Shown: positions 25,251 through 37,899 of the stretch, piece after piece
Layout of the letters: each line of letters starts with the position of its first letter
Numbering within the stretch: the first letter of the stretch is position 1
From: Liolophura sinensis
Lineage: Eukaryota; Mollusca; Polyplacophora; Chitonida; Chitonidae
Length of the DNA stretch: 64,000 nt
Direction of reading: 5' to 3'
Assembly: GCF_032854445.1 (NCBI RefSeq)
Contig: NW_027018099.1
Span: 1 to 64,000, forward strand
Position numbers and translations under genes: made by a program
The notes under the pieces: generated by a model
The model's input: the letters and a program-made list of their open reading frames with translations, nothing else
Database searches by the model: none
What the model was told of the DNA's origin: nothing

Positions 25251-28200
25251 GTGCCCAGCAACGGCTCTTACTCCATGGAAACCAGGGAAATATGCAATTT
25301 TTTTAACAGCTGCCGATGCCTGGCCCAATTCCGCATCTATTAGAACCTTATTGATATGGTTCAGTGATCAGTTGTACTTTTTACAGCAGACTGTATCTAG
25401 TACATTGTGTTTTTTATGTACGAATGGTGTGGTTTTTCTACACGTAGATAAAGACATTGAGATTGTCTTGGACTTAAAAGTAAGACAATTGCTGGATGAG
25501 TTAAATGGGCTTAGCCCAAAGATTTGACGTCTTCTGGGCTACCGAAGGGCACATAACGTATAGTTAAAAGTTGAATATAGTAACGACCAGTCGCGATTGT
25601 GCATAGTACAGTGTATCCGATTTCAATTAACAAAAAGACCAGGCAAAAATGCAAAAGTGGAAAAACTGTTCCAGTGCTGCTGGTAAGAGGCTAATCCGAC
25701 GTATTTTGTCACGAGAAATCGAATGGTGCAAACCGCGTTGCTCTCCGACCAATACTTTTGGCTGTAGTGACAATTGAATGATCATTGATGTCATAGTCAC
25801 GTGCCCAGCAACGGCTCTTACTCCATGGAAACCAGGGAAATTTGCAATTTTTTAAACAGCTGCCGATGCCTGGGCCAATTCCGCATCTTTTAGAACCTTA
25901 TTGATGTGGGTCAGTGATCAGTTGTACTTTTTACAACAGACTGTATCTAGTACCTTGTGTTTTTTATGTACAAATGGTGTGGTTTTTCTACACGTAGATA
26001 AAGACATTGAGATTGTCTTGGACTTAAAAGTAAGACAATTGCTGGATGAGTTAAATGGGCTTAGCCCAAAGATTTGACGTCTTCTGGGCTACCGAAGGGC
26101 ACATAACGTATAGTTAAAAGTTGAATATAGTAACGACCAGTCGCGATTGTGCATAGTACAGTGTATCCGATTTCAATTAACAAAAAGACCAGGCAAAAAT
26201 GCAAAAGTGGAAAAACTGTTCCAGTGCTGCTGGTAAGAGGCTAATCCGACGTATTTTGTCACGAGAAATCGAATGGTGCAAACCGCGTTGCTCTCCGACC
26301 AATACTTTTGGCTGTAGTGACAATTGAATGATCATTGATGTCATAGTCACGTGCCCAGCAACGGCTCTTACTCCATGGAAACCAGGGAAATTTGCAATTT
26401 TTTAAACAGCTGCCGATGCCTGGGCCAATTCCGCATCTTTTAGAACCTTATTGATGTGGGTCAGTGATCAGTTGTACTTTTTACAGCAGACTGTATCTAG
26501 TACCTTGTGTTTTTTATGTACAAATGGTGTGGTTTTTATACACGTAGATAAAGACATTGAGATTGTCTTGGACTTAAAAGTAAGACAATTGCTGGATGAG
26601 TTAAATGGGCTTAGCCCAAAGATTTGACGTCTTCTGGGCTACCGAAGGGCACATAACGTATAGTTAAAAGTTGAATATAGTAACGACCAGTCGCGATTGT
26701 GCATAGTACAGTGTATCCGATTTCCATTAATAAAAAGACCAGGCAAAAATTCAATAGTGGAAAAACTGTTCCAGTGCTACTGGTAAGAGGCTAATCCGAC
26801 GTATTTTGTCACGAGAAATCGAATGGTGCAAACCGCGTTGCTCTCCGACCAATACTTTTGGCTGTAGCCACAATTGAATGATCATTGATGTCATAGTCAC
26901 GTGCCCAGCAACGGCTCTTACTCCATGGAAACCAGGGAAATATGCAATTTTTTAACAGCTGCCGATGCCTGGCCCAATTCCGCATCTATTAGAACCTTAT
27001 TGATGTGGTTCAGTGATCAGTTGTACTTTTTACAGCAGACTGTATCTAGTACATTGTGTTTTTTTATGCACGAATGGTGTGGTTTTTCTACACGTAGATA
27101 AAGACATTGAGATTGTCTTGGACTTAAAAGTAAGACAATTGCTGGATGAGTTAAATGGGCTTAGCCCAAAGATTTGACGTCTTCTGGGCTACCGAAGGGC
27201 ACATAACGTATAGTTAAAAGTTGAATATAGTAACGACCAGTCGCGATTGTGCATAGTACAGTGTATCCGATTTCAATTAACAAAAAGACCAGGCAAAAAT
27301 GCAAAAGTGGAAAAACTGTTCCAGTGCTGCTGGTAAGAGGCTAATCCGACGTATTTTGTCACGAGAAATCGAATGGTGCAAACCGCGTTGCTCTCCGACC
27401 AATACTTTTGGCTGTAGTGACAATTGAATGATCATTGATGTCATAGTCACGTGCCCAGCAACGGCTCTTACTCCATGGAAACCAGGGAAATTTGCAATTT
27501 TTTAAACAGCTGCCGATGCCTGGGCCAATTCCGCATCTTTTAGAACCTTATTGATGTGGGTCAGTGATCAGTTGTACTTTTTACAGCAGACTGTATCTAG
27601 TACCTTGTGTTTTTTGTGTACAAATGGTGTGGTTTTTATACACGTAGATAAAGACATTGAGATTGTCTTGGACTTAAAAGTAAGAGAATTGCTGGATGAG
27701 TTAAATGGGCTTAGCCCAAAGATTTGACGTCTTCTGGGCTACCGAAGGGCACATAACGTATAGTTAAAAGTTGAATATAGTAACGACCAGTCGCGATTGT
27801 GCATAGTACAGTGTATCCGATTTCCATTAATAAAAAGACCAGGCAAAAATTCAATAGTGGAAAAACTGTTCCAGTGCTACTGGTAAGAGGCTAATCCGAC
27901 GTATTTTGTCACGAGAAATCGAATGGTGCAAACCGCGTTGCTCTCCGACCAATACTTTTGGCTGTAGCGACAATTGAATGATCATTGATGTCATAGTCAC
28001 GTGCCCAGCAACGGCTCTTACTCCATGGAAACCAGGGAAATATGCAATTTTTTAACAGCTGCCGATGCCTGGCCCAATTCCGCATCTATTAGAACCTTAT
28101 TGATGTGGTTCAGTGATCAGTTGTACTTTTTACAGCAGACTGTATCTAGTACATTGTGTTTTTTTATGCACGAATGGTGTGGTTTTTCTACACGTAGATA

Positions 28201-29650
28201 AAGACATTGAGATTGTCTTGGACTTAAAAGTAAGACAATTGCTGGATGAGTTAAATGGGCTTAGCCCAAAGATTTGACGTCTTCTGGGCTACCGAAGGGC
28301 ACATAACGTATAGTTAAAAGTTGAATATAGTAACGACCAGTCGCGATTGTGCATAGTACAGTGTATCCGATTTCAATTAACAAAAAGACCAGGCAAAAAT
28401 GCAAAAGTGGAAAAACTGTTCCAGTGCTGCTGGTAAGAGGCTAATCCGACGTATTTTGTCACGAGAAATCGAATGGTGCAAACCGCGTTGCTCTCCGACC
28501 AATACTTTTGGCTGTAGTGACAATTGAATGATCATTGATGTCATAGTCACGTGCCCAGCAACGGCTCTTACTCCATGGAAACCAGGGAAATTTGCAATTT
28601 TTTAAACAGCTGCCGATGCCTGGGCCAATTCCGCATCTTTTAGAACCTTATTGATGTGGGTCAGTGATCAGTTGTACTTTTTACAACAGACTGTATCTAG
28701 TACCTTGTGTTTTTTATGTACAAATGGTGTGGTTTTTCTACACGTAGATAAAGACATTGAGATTGTCTTGGACTTAAAAGTAAGACAATTGCTGGATGAG
28801 TTAAATGGGCTTAGCCCAAAGATTTGACGTCTTCTGGGCTACCGAAGGGCACATAACGTATAGTTAAAAGTTGAATATAGTAACGACCAGTCGCGATTGT
28901 GCATAGTACAGTGTATCCGATTTCAATTAACAAAAAGACCAGGCAAAAATGCAAAAGTGGAAAAACTGTTCCAGTGCTGCTGGTAAGAGGCTAATCCGAC
29001 GTATTTTGTCACGAGAAATCGAATGGTGCAAACCGCGTTGCTCTCCGACCAATACTTTTGGCTGTAGTGACAATTGAATGATCATTGATGTCATAGTCAC
29101 GTGCCCAGCAACGGCTCTTACTCCATGGAAACCAGGGAAATTTGCAATTTTTTAAACAGCTGCCGATGCCTGGGCCAATTCCGCATCTTTTAGAACCTTA
29201 TTGATGTGGGTCAGTGATCAGTTGTACTTTTTACAGCAGACTGTATCTAGTACCTTGTGTTTTTTATGTACAAATGGTGTGGTTTTTATACACGTAGATA
29301 AAGACATTGAGATTGTCTTGGACTTAAAAGTAAGAGAATTGCTGGATGAGTTAAATGGGCTTAGCCCAAAGATTTGACGTCTTCTGGGCTACCGAAGGGC
29401 ACATAACGTTTAGTTAAAAGTTGAATATAGTAACGACCAGTCGCGATTGTGCATAGTACAGTGTATCCGATTTCCATTAATAAAAAGACCAGGCAAAAAT
29501 TCAATAGTGGAAAAACTGTTCCAGTGCTACTGGTAAGAGGCTAATCCGACGTATTTTGTCACGAGAAATCGAATGGTGCAAACCGCGTTGCTCTCCGACC
29601 AATACTTTTGGCTGTAGCGACAATTGAATGATCATTGATGTCATAGTCAC
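25251..29650 (+). repeat. Trimer/dimer HOR built on B-B-A units
   Basis: Starts are 25251 (A), 25801 (B, ACAACAG), 26351 (B, GTTTTTATACAC, CCATTAATAAAAAG, ATTCAATAGTGG), 26901 (A, TTTTTTTATGCACG), 27451 (B like 26351), 28001 (A like 26901), 28551 (B, ACAACAG) and 29101 (B like 26351). The order is therefore b1-b2-A, b2-A, b1-b2, followed by A at 29651. The trimer is 1,650 bp and the dimer 1,100 bp, and the set 25801-28550 restarts after 2,750 bp. Units at 27451 and 29101 share TAAGAGAATTG. A b1 monomer seems to have been lost between 26901 and 27451. Confidence 0.85.
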
Positions 29651-32600
29651 GTGCCCAGCAACGGCTCTTACTCCATGGAAACCAGGGAAATATGCAATTT
29701 TTTAACAGCTGCCGATGCCTGGCCCAATTCCGCATCTATTAGAACCTTATTGATGTGGTTCAGTGATCAGTTGTACTTTTTACAGCAGACTGTATCTAGT
29801 ACATTGTGTTTTTTTATGCACGAATGGTGTGGTTTTTCTACACGTAGATAAAGACATTGAGATTGTCTTGGACTTAAAAGTAAGACAATTGCTGGATGAG
29901 TTAAATGGGCTTAGCCCAAAGATTTGACGTCTTCTGGGCCACCGAAGGGCACATAACGTATAGTTAAAAGTTGAATATAGTAATGACCAGTCGCAATTGT
30001 ACATAGTAGATTGTATCCGATTTCAATTAACAAAAAGACCAGGCAAAAATGCAAAAGTGTAAAAACTGTTCCAGTGCTGCTGGTAAGAGGCTAATCCGAC
30101 GTATTTTGTGACGAGAAATCGAATGGTGCAAACCGCGTTGCTCTCCGACCAATACTTTTGGCTGTAGCGACAATTGAATGATCATTGATGTCATAGTCAC
30201 GTGCCCAGCAACGGCTCTTACTCCATGGAAACCAGGGAAATTTGCAATTTTTTAAACAGATGCCGATGCCTCGGCCATTTCCGCATCTTTTAGAACCTTA
30301 TTGATGTAGGTCAGTGATCAGTTGTACTTTTTACAGCAGACTGTATCTAGTACATTGTGTTTTTTATGTACGAATGGTGTGGTTTTTATACACGTAGATA
30401 AAGACATTGAGATTGTCTTGGACTTAAAAGTAAGACAATTGCTGGATGAGTTAAATGGGCTTAGCCCAAAGATTTGACGTCTTCTGGGCTACCGAAGGGC
30501 ACATAACGTATAGTTAAAAGTTGAATATAGTAACGACCAGTCGCAATTGTGCATAGTACAGTGTATCCGATTTCAATTAACAAAAAGACCAGGCAAAAAT
30601 GCAAAAGTGGAAAAACTGTTCCAGTGCTGCTGGTAAGAGGCTAATCCGACGTATTTTGTGACGAGAAATCGAATGGTGCAAACCGCGTTGCTCTCCGACC
30701 AATACTTTTGGCTGTAGTGACAATTGAATGATCATTGATGTCATAGTCACGTGCCCAGCAACGGCTCTTACTCCATGGAAACCAGGGAAATTTGCAATTT
30801 TTTAAACAGCTGCCGATGCCTGGGCCAATTCCGCATCTTTTAGAACCTTATTGATGTGGGTCAGTGATCAGTTGTACTTTTTACAACAGACTGTATCTAG
30901 TACCTTGTGTTTTTTATGTACAAATGGTGTGGTTTTTCTACACGTAGATAAAGACATTGAGATTGTCTTGGACTTAAAAGTAAGACAATTGCTGGATGAG
31001 TTAAATGGGCTTAGCCCAAAGATTTGACGTCTTCTGGGCTACCGAAGGGCACATAACGTATAGTTAAAAGTTGAATATAGTAACGACCAGTCGCGATTGT
31101 GCATAGTACAGTGTATCCGATTTCAATTAACAAAAAGACCAGGCAAAAATGCAAAAGTGGAAAAACTGTTCCAGTGCTGCTGGTAAGAGGCTAATCCGAC
31201 GTATTTTGTCACGAGAAATCGAATGGTGCAAACCGCGTTGCTCTCCGACCAATACTTTTGGCTGTAGTGACAATTGAATGATCATTGATGTCATAGTCAC
31301 GTGCCCAGCAACGGCTCTTACTCCATGGAAACCAGGGAAATTTGCAATTTTTTAAACAGCTGCCGATGCCTGGGCCAATTCCGCATCTTATAGAACCTTA
31401 TTGATGTGGGTCAGTGATCAGTTGTACTTTTTACAGCAGACTGTATCTAGTACCTTGTGTTTTTTATGTACAAATGGTGTGGTTTTTCTACACGTAGATA
31501 AAGACATTGAGATTGTCTTGGACTTAAAAGTAAGACAATTGCTGGATGAGTTAAATGGGCTTAGCCCAAAGATTTGACGTCTTCTGGGCTACCGAAGGGC
31601 ACATAACGTATAGTTAAAAGTTGAATATAGTAACGACCAGTCGCGATTGTGCATAGTACAGTGTATCCGATTTCCATTAACAAAAAGACCAGGCAAAAAT
31701 TCAATAGTGGAAAAACTGTTCCAGTGCTACTGGTAAGAGGCTAATCCGACGTATTTTGTCACGAGAAATCGAATGGTGCAAACCGCGTTGCTCTCCGACC
31801 AATACTTTTGGCTGTAGCGACAATTGAATGATCATTGATGTCATAGTCACGTGCCCAGCAACGGCTCTTACTCCATGGAAACCAGGGAAATATGCAATTT
31901 TTTAACAGCTGCCGATGCCTGGCCCAATTCCGCATCTATTAGAACCTTATTGGTGTGGTTCAGTGATCAGTTGTACTTTTTACAGCAAACTGTATCTAGT
32001 ACATTGTGTTTTTTTATGCACGAATGGTGTGGTTTTTCTACACGTAGATAAAGACATTGAGATTGTCTTGGACTTAAAAGTAAGACAATTGCTGGATGAG
32101 TTAAATGGGCTTAGCCCAAAGATTTGACGTCTTCTGGGCTACCGAAGGGCACATAACGTATAGTTAAAAGTTGAATATAGTAATGACCAGTCGCAATTGT
32201 ACATAGTAGATTGTATCCGATTTCAATTAACAAAAAGACCAGGCAAAAATGCAAAAGTGTAAAAACTGTTCCAGTGCTGCTGGTAAGAGGCTAATCCGAC
32301 GTATTTTGTGACGAGAAATCGAATGGTGCAAACCGCGTTGCTCTCCGACCAATACTTTTGGCTGTAGCGACAATTGAATGATCATTGATGTCATAGTCAC
32401 GTGCCCAGCAACGGCTCTTACTCCATGGAAACCAGGGAAATTTGCAATTTTTTAAACAGATGCCGATGCCTCGGCCATTTCCGCATCTTTTAGAACCTTA
32501 TTGATGTAGGTCAGTGATCAGTTGTACTTTTTACAGCAGACTGTATCTAGTACATTGTGTTTTTTATGTACGAATGGTGTGGTTTTTATACACGTAGATA

Positions 32601-35600
32601 AAGACATTGAGATTGTCTTGGACTTAAAAGTAAGACAATTGCTGGATGAGTTAAATGGGCTTAGCACAAAGATTTGACGTCTTCTGGGCTACCGAAGGGC
32701 ACATAACGTATAGTTAAAAGTTGAATATAGTAACGACCAGTCGCGATTGTGCATAGTACAGTGTATCCGATTTCAATTAACAAAAAGACCAGGCAAAAAT
32801 GCAAAAGTGGAAAAAACTGTTCCAGTGCTGCTGGTAAGAGGCTAATCCGACGTATTTTGTCACGAGAAATCGAATGGTGCAAACCGCGTTGCTCTCCGAC
32901 CAATACTTTTGGCTGTAGCGACAATTGAATGATCATTGATGTCATACTCACGTGCCCAGCAACGGCTCTTACTCCATGGAAACCAGGGAAATATGCAATT
33001 TTTTAACAGCTGCCGATGCCTGGCCCAATTCCGCATCTATTAGAACCTTATTGATATGGTTCAGTGATCAGTTGTACTTTTTACAGCAGACTGTATCTAG
33101 TACCTTGTGTTTTTTATGTACGAATGGTGTGGTTTTTCTACGCGTAGATAAAGACATTGAGATTGTCTTGGACTTAAAAGTAAGACAATTGCTGGATGAG
33201 TTAAATGGGCTTAGCCCAAAGATTTGACGTCTTCTGGGCTACCGAAGGGCACATAACGTATAGTTAAAAGTTGAATATAGTAACGACCAGTCGCGATTGT
33301 GCATAGTACAGTGTATCCGATTTCAATTAACAAAAAGACCAGGCAAAAATGCAAAAGTGGAAAAACTGTTCCAGTGCTGCTGGTAAGAGGCTAATCCGAC
33401 GTATTTTGTCACGAGAAATCGAATGGTGCAAATCGCGTTGCTCTCCGACCAATACTTTTGGCTGTAGCGACAATTGAATGATCATTGATGTCATAGTCAC
33501 GTGCCCAGCAACGGCTCTTACTCCATGGAAACCAGGGAAATTTGCAATTTTTTAAACAGCAGCCGATGCCTGGGCCAATTCCGCATCTTTTAGAACCTTA
33601 TTGATGTGTGGTCAGTGATCAGTTGTACTTTTTACAGCAGACTGTATCTAGTACCTTGTGTTTTTTATGTACAAATGGTGTGGTTTTTATACACGTAGAT
33701 AAAGACATTGAGATTGTCTTGGACTTAAAAGTAAGACAATTGCTGGATGAGTTAAATGGGCTTAGCCCAAAGATTTGACGTCTTCTGGGCTACCGAAGGG
33801 CACATAACGTATAGTTAAAAGTTGAATATAGTAACGACCAGTCGCGATTGTGCATAGTACAGTGTATCCGATTTCCATTAACAAAAAGACCAGGCAAAAA
33901 TTCAATAGTGGAAAAACTGTTCCAGTGCTACTGGTAAGAGGCTAATCCGACGTATTTTGTCACGAGAAATCGAATGGTGCAAACCGCGTTGCTCTCCGAC
34001 CAATACTTTTGGCTGTAGCGACAATTGAATGATCATTGATGTCATAGTCACGTGCCCAGCAACGGCTCTTACTCCATGGAAACCAGGGAAATATGCAATT
34101 TTTTAACAGCTGCCGATGCCTGGCCCAATTCCGCATCTATTAGAACCTTATTGATGTGGTTCAGTGATGAGTTGTACTTTTTACAGCAAACTGTATCTAG
34201 TACATTGTGTTTTTTTATGCACGAATGGTGTGGTTTTTCTACACGTAGATAAAGACATTGAGATTGTCTTGGACTTAAAAGTAAGACAATTGCTGGATGA
34301 GTTAAATGGGCTTAGCCCAAAGATTTGACGTCTTCTGGGCTACCGAAGGGCACATAACGTATAGTTAAAAGTTGAATATAGTAATGACCAGTCGCAATTG
34401 TACATAGTAGATTGTATCCGATTTCAATTAACAAAAAGACCAGGCAAAAATGCAAAAGTGTAAAAACTGTTCCAGTGCTGCTGGTAAGAGGCTAATCCGA
34501 CGTATTTTGTGACGAGAAATCGAATGGTGCAAACCGCGTTGCTCTCCGACCAATACTTTTGGCTGTAGCGACAATTGAATGATCATTGATGTCATAGTCA
34601 CGTTCCCAGCAACGGCTCTTACTCCATGGAAACCAGGGAAATTTGCAATTTTTTAAACAGATGCCGATGCCTCGGCCATTTCCGCATCTTTTAGAACCTT
34701 ATTGATGTAGGTCAGTGATCAGTTGTACTTTTTACAGCAGACTGTATCTAGTACATTGTGTTTTTTATGTACGAATGGTGTGGTTTTTATACACGTAGAT
34801 AAAGACATTGAGATTGTCTTGGACTTAAAAGTAAGACAATTGCTGGATGAGTTAAATGGGCTTAGCCCAAAGATTTGACGTCTTCTGGGCTACCGAAGGG
34901 CACATAACGTATAGTTAAAAGTTGAATATAGTAACGACCAGTCGCGATTGTGCATAGTACAGTGTATCCGATTTCAATTAACAAAAAGACCAGGCAAAAA
35001 TGCAAAAGTGGAAAAACTGTTCCAGTGCTGCTGGTAAGAGGCTAATCCGACGTATTTTGTCACGAGAAATCGAATGGTGCAAACCGCGTTGCTCTCCGAC
35101 CAATACTTTTGGCTGTAGCGACAATTGAATGATCATTGATGTCATAGTCACGTGCCCAGCAACGGCTCTTACTCCATGGAAACCAGGGAAATATGCAATT
35201 TTTTAACAGCTGCCGATGCCTGGCCCAATTCCGCATCTATTAGAACCTTATTGATATGGTTCAGTGATCTGTTGTACTTTTTACAGCAGACTGTATCTAG
35301 TACCTTGTGTTTTTTATGTACGAATGGTGTGGTTTTTCTACGCGTAGATAAAGACATTGAGATTGTCTTGGACTTAAAAGTAAGACAATTGCTGGATGAG
35401 TTAAATGGGCTTAGCCCAAAGATTTGACGTCTTCTGGGCTACCGAAGGGCACATAACGTATAGTTAAAAGTTGAATATAGTAACGACCAGTCGCGATTGT
35501 GCATAGTACAGTGTATCCGATTTCAATTAACAAAAAGACCAGGCAAAAATGCAAAAGTGGAAAAACTGTTCCAGTGCTGCTGGTAAGAGGCTAATCCGAC

Positions 35601-36250
35601 GTATTTTGTCACAAGAAATCGAATGGTGCAAACCGCGTTGCTCTCCGACCAATACTTTTGGCTGTAGTGACAATTGAATGATCATTGATGTCATAGTCAC
35701 GTGCCCAGCAACGGCTCTTACTCCATGGAAACCAGGGAAATTTGCAATTTTTTAAACAGCTGCCGATGCCTGGGCCAATTCCGCATCTTTTAGAACCTTA
35801 TTGATGTGGGTCAGTGATCAGTTGTACTTTTTACAGCAGACTGTATCTAGTACATTGTGTTTTTTATGTACGAATGGTGTGGTTTTTATACACGTAGATA
35901 AAGACATTGAGATTGTCTTGGACTTAAAAGTAAGACAATTGCTGGATGAGTTAAATGGGCTTAGCCCAAAGATTTGACGTCTTCTGGGCTACCGAAGGGC
36001 ACATAACGTATAGTTAAAAGTTGAATATAGTAACGACCAGTCGCGATTGTGCATAGTACAGTGTATCCGATTTCAATTAACAAAAAGACCAGGCAAAAAT
36101 GCAAAAGTTTAAAAACTGTTCCAGTGCTGCTGGTAAGAGGCTAATCCGACGTATTTTGTCACGAGAAATCGAATGGTGCAAACCGCGTTGCTCTCCGACC
36201 AATACTTTTGGCTGTAGCGACAATTGAATGATCATTGATGTCATAGTCAC
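29651..36250 (+). repeat. Three tandem copies of a ~2,200-bp tetramer HOR
   Basis: Copies are 29651-31850, 31851-34051 and 34052-36250 (2200, 2201 and 2199 bp). Position 1 is an A unit with TTTTTTTATGCACG, GTCGCAATTGTACATAG, GTAGATTG and AAGTGTAAAAACTG. Position 2 is a C unit with AACAGATGCCGATGCC and GTTTTTATACAC. Position 3 is a B unit (ACAACAG) in copy 1 but an A unit with CTACGCGTAG in copies 2 and 3. Position 4 is a B unit: in copies 1 and 2 it ends ATTCAATAGTGG with CTACTGG, and in copy 3 it differs (ACATTG, ACGAATGG, AAGTTTAAAAACTG). The unit at 34602 has lost the CACGTG palindrome (CACGTT). Confidence 0.9.
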
Positions 36251-37899
36251 GTGCCCAGCAACGGCTCCTTACTCCATGGAAACCAGGGAAATATGCAATT
36301 TTTTAACAGCTGCCGATGCCTGGCCCAATTCCGCATCTATTAGAACCTTATTGATGTGGGTCAGTGATCAGTTGTACTTTTTACAACAGACTGTATCTAG
36401 TACCTTGTGTTTTTTATGTACAAATGGTGTGGTTTTTCTACACGTAGATAAAGACATTGAGATTGTCTTGGACTTAAAAGTAAGACAATTGCTGGATGAG
36501 TTAAATGGGTTTAGCCCAAAGATTTGACGTCTTCTGGGCTACCGAAGGGCACATAACGTATAGTTAAAAGTTGAATATAGTAACGACCAGTCGCGATTGT
36601 GCATAGTACAGTGTATCCGATTTCAATTAACAAAAAGACCAGGCAAAAAATGCAAAAGTGGAAAAAACTGTTCCAGTGCTGCTGGTAAGAGGTTAATCCG
36701 ACGTATTTTGTCACGAGAAATCGAATGGTTGCAAACCGCGTTGCTCTCCGACCAATACTTTTGGCTGTAGCGACAATTGAATGATCATTGATGTCATAGT
36801 CACGTGCCCCAGCAACGGCTCTTACTCCATGGAAACCAGGGAAATATGCAATTTTTTTACAGCTGCCGATGCCTGGCCAATTCCGCATCTATTAGAACCT
36901 TATTGATGTGGTTCAGTGATCAGTTGTACTTTTTACAGCAGACTGTATCTAGTACAGTGTGTTTTTTATGCACGAATGGTGTGGTTTTTCTACACGTAGA
37001 TAAAGACATTGAGATTGTCTTGGACTTAGAAGTAAGACAATTGCTGGATGAGTTAAATGGGCTTAGCCCAAAGATTTGACGTCTTCTGGGCTACCGAAGG
37101 GCACATAACGTATAGTTAAAAGTTGAATATAGTAACGACCAGTCGCAATTGTACATAGTAGATTGTATCCGATTTCAATTAACAAAAAGACCAGGCAAAA
37201 ATGCAAAAGTGGAAAAACTGTTCCAGTGCTGCTGGTAAGAGGCTAATCCGACGTATTTTGTCACGAGAAATCGAATGGTGCAAAACCGCGTTGCTCTCCG
37301 ACCAATACTTTTGGCTGTAGCGACAATTGAATGATCATTGATGTCATAGTCACGTGCCCAGGAACGGCTCTTACTCCATGGAAACCAGGGAAATTTGCAA
37401 TTTTTTAAACAGCTGCCGATGCCTCGGCCATTTCCGCATCTTTTAGAACCTTATTGATGTAGGTCAGTGATCAGTTGTACGTTTTACAGCAGACTGTATC
37501 TAGTACATTGTGTTTTTTATGTACGAATGGTGTGGTTTTTATACACGTAGATAAAGGACATTGAGATTGTCTTGTACTTAAAAGTAAGACAATTGCTGGA
37601 TGAGTTAAATGGGCTTAGCCCAAAGATTTGACGTCTTCTGGGCTACCGAAGGGCACATAACGTATAGTTAAAAGTTGAATATAGTAACGACCAGTCGCGA
37701 TTGTGCATAGTACAGTGTATCCGATTTCAATTAACAAAAAGACCAGGCAAAAATGCAAAGTGGAAAAACTGTTCCAGTGCTGCTGGTAAGAGGCTAATCC
37801 GACGTATTTTGTCACGAGAAATCGAATGGTGCAAACCGCGTTGCTCTCCGACCAATTTGGCTGTAGCGACAATTGAATGATCATTGATGTCATAGTCAC
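36251..37899 (+). repeat. Indel-dense three-monomer junction between HOR domains
   Basis: Starts are 36251, 36804 and 37354. The second and third units resemble positions 1 and 2 of the preceding tetramer (GTAGATTG; CCTCGGCC with GTTTTTATACAC). Anomalies include an extra C near 36267 (GGCTCCTTAC), six-A runs at 36645-36650 and 36662-36667, an extra T near 36730, an extra C near 36810, a lost C near 36878, an extra A near 37285, an extra G near 37557 (ATAAAGGACA) and a 4-bp loss near 37856 (CCAATTTGG). Both flanks are far cleaner. To the right, the repeat organisation changes to the P/Q cassettes. Confidence 0.85.

Noticed and set aside
36511-36888. Minus-strand 125-codon open frame, the longest in the window
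   Set aside because: It exists only because of the cluster of single-base insertions at 36.6-36.8 kb, which fuses frames closed in all other monomers. More likely an indel artefact than a gene.
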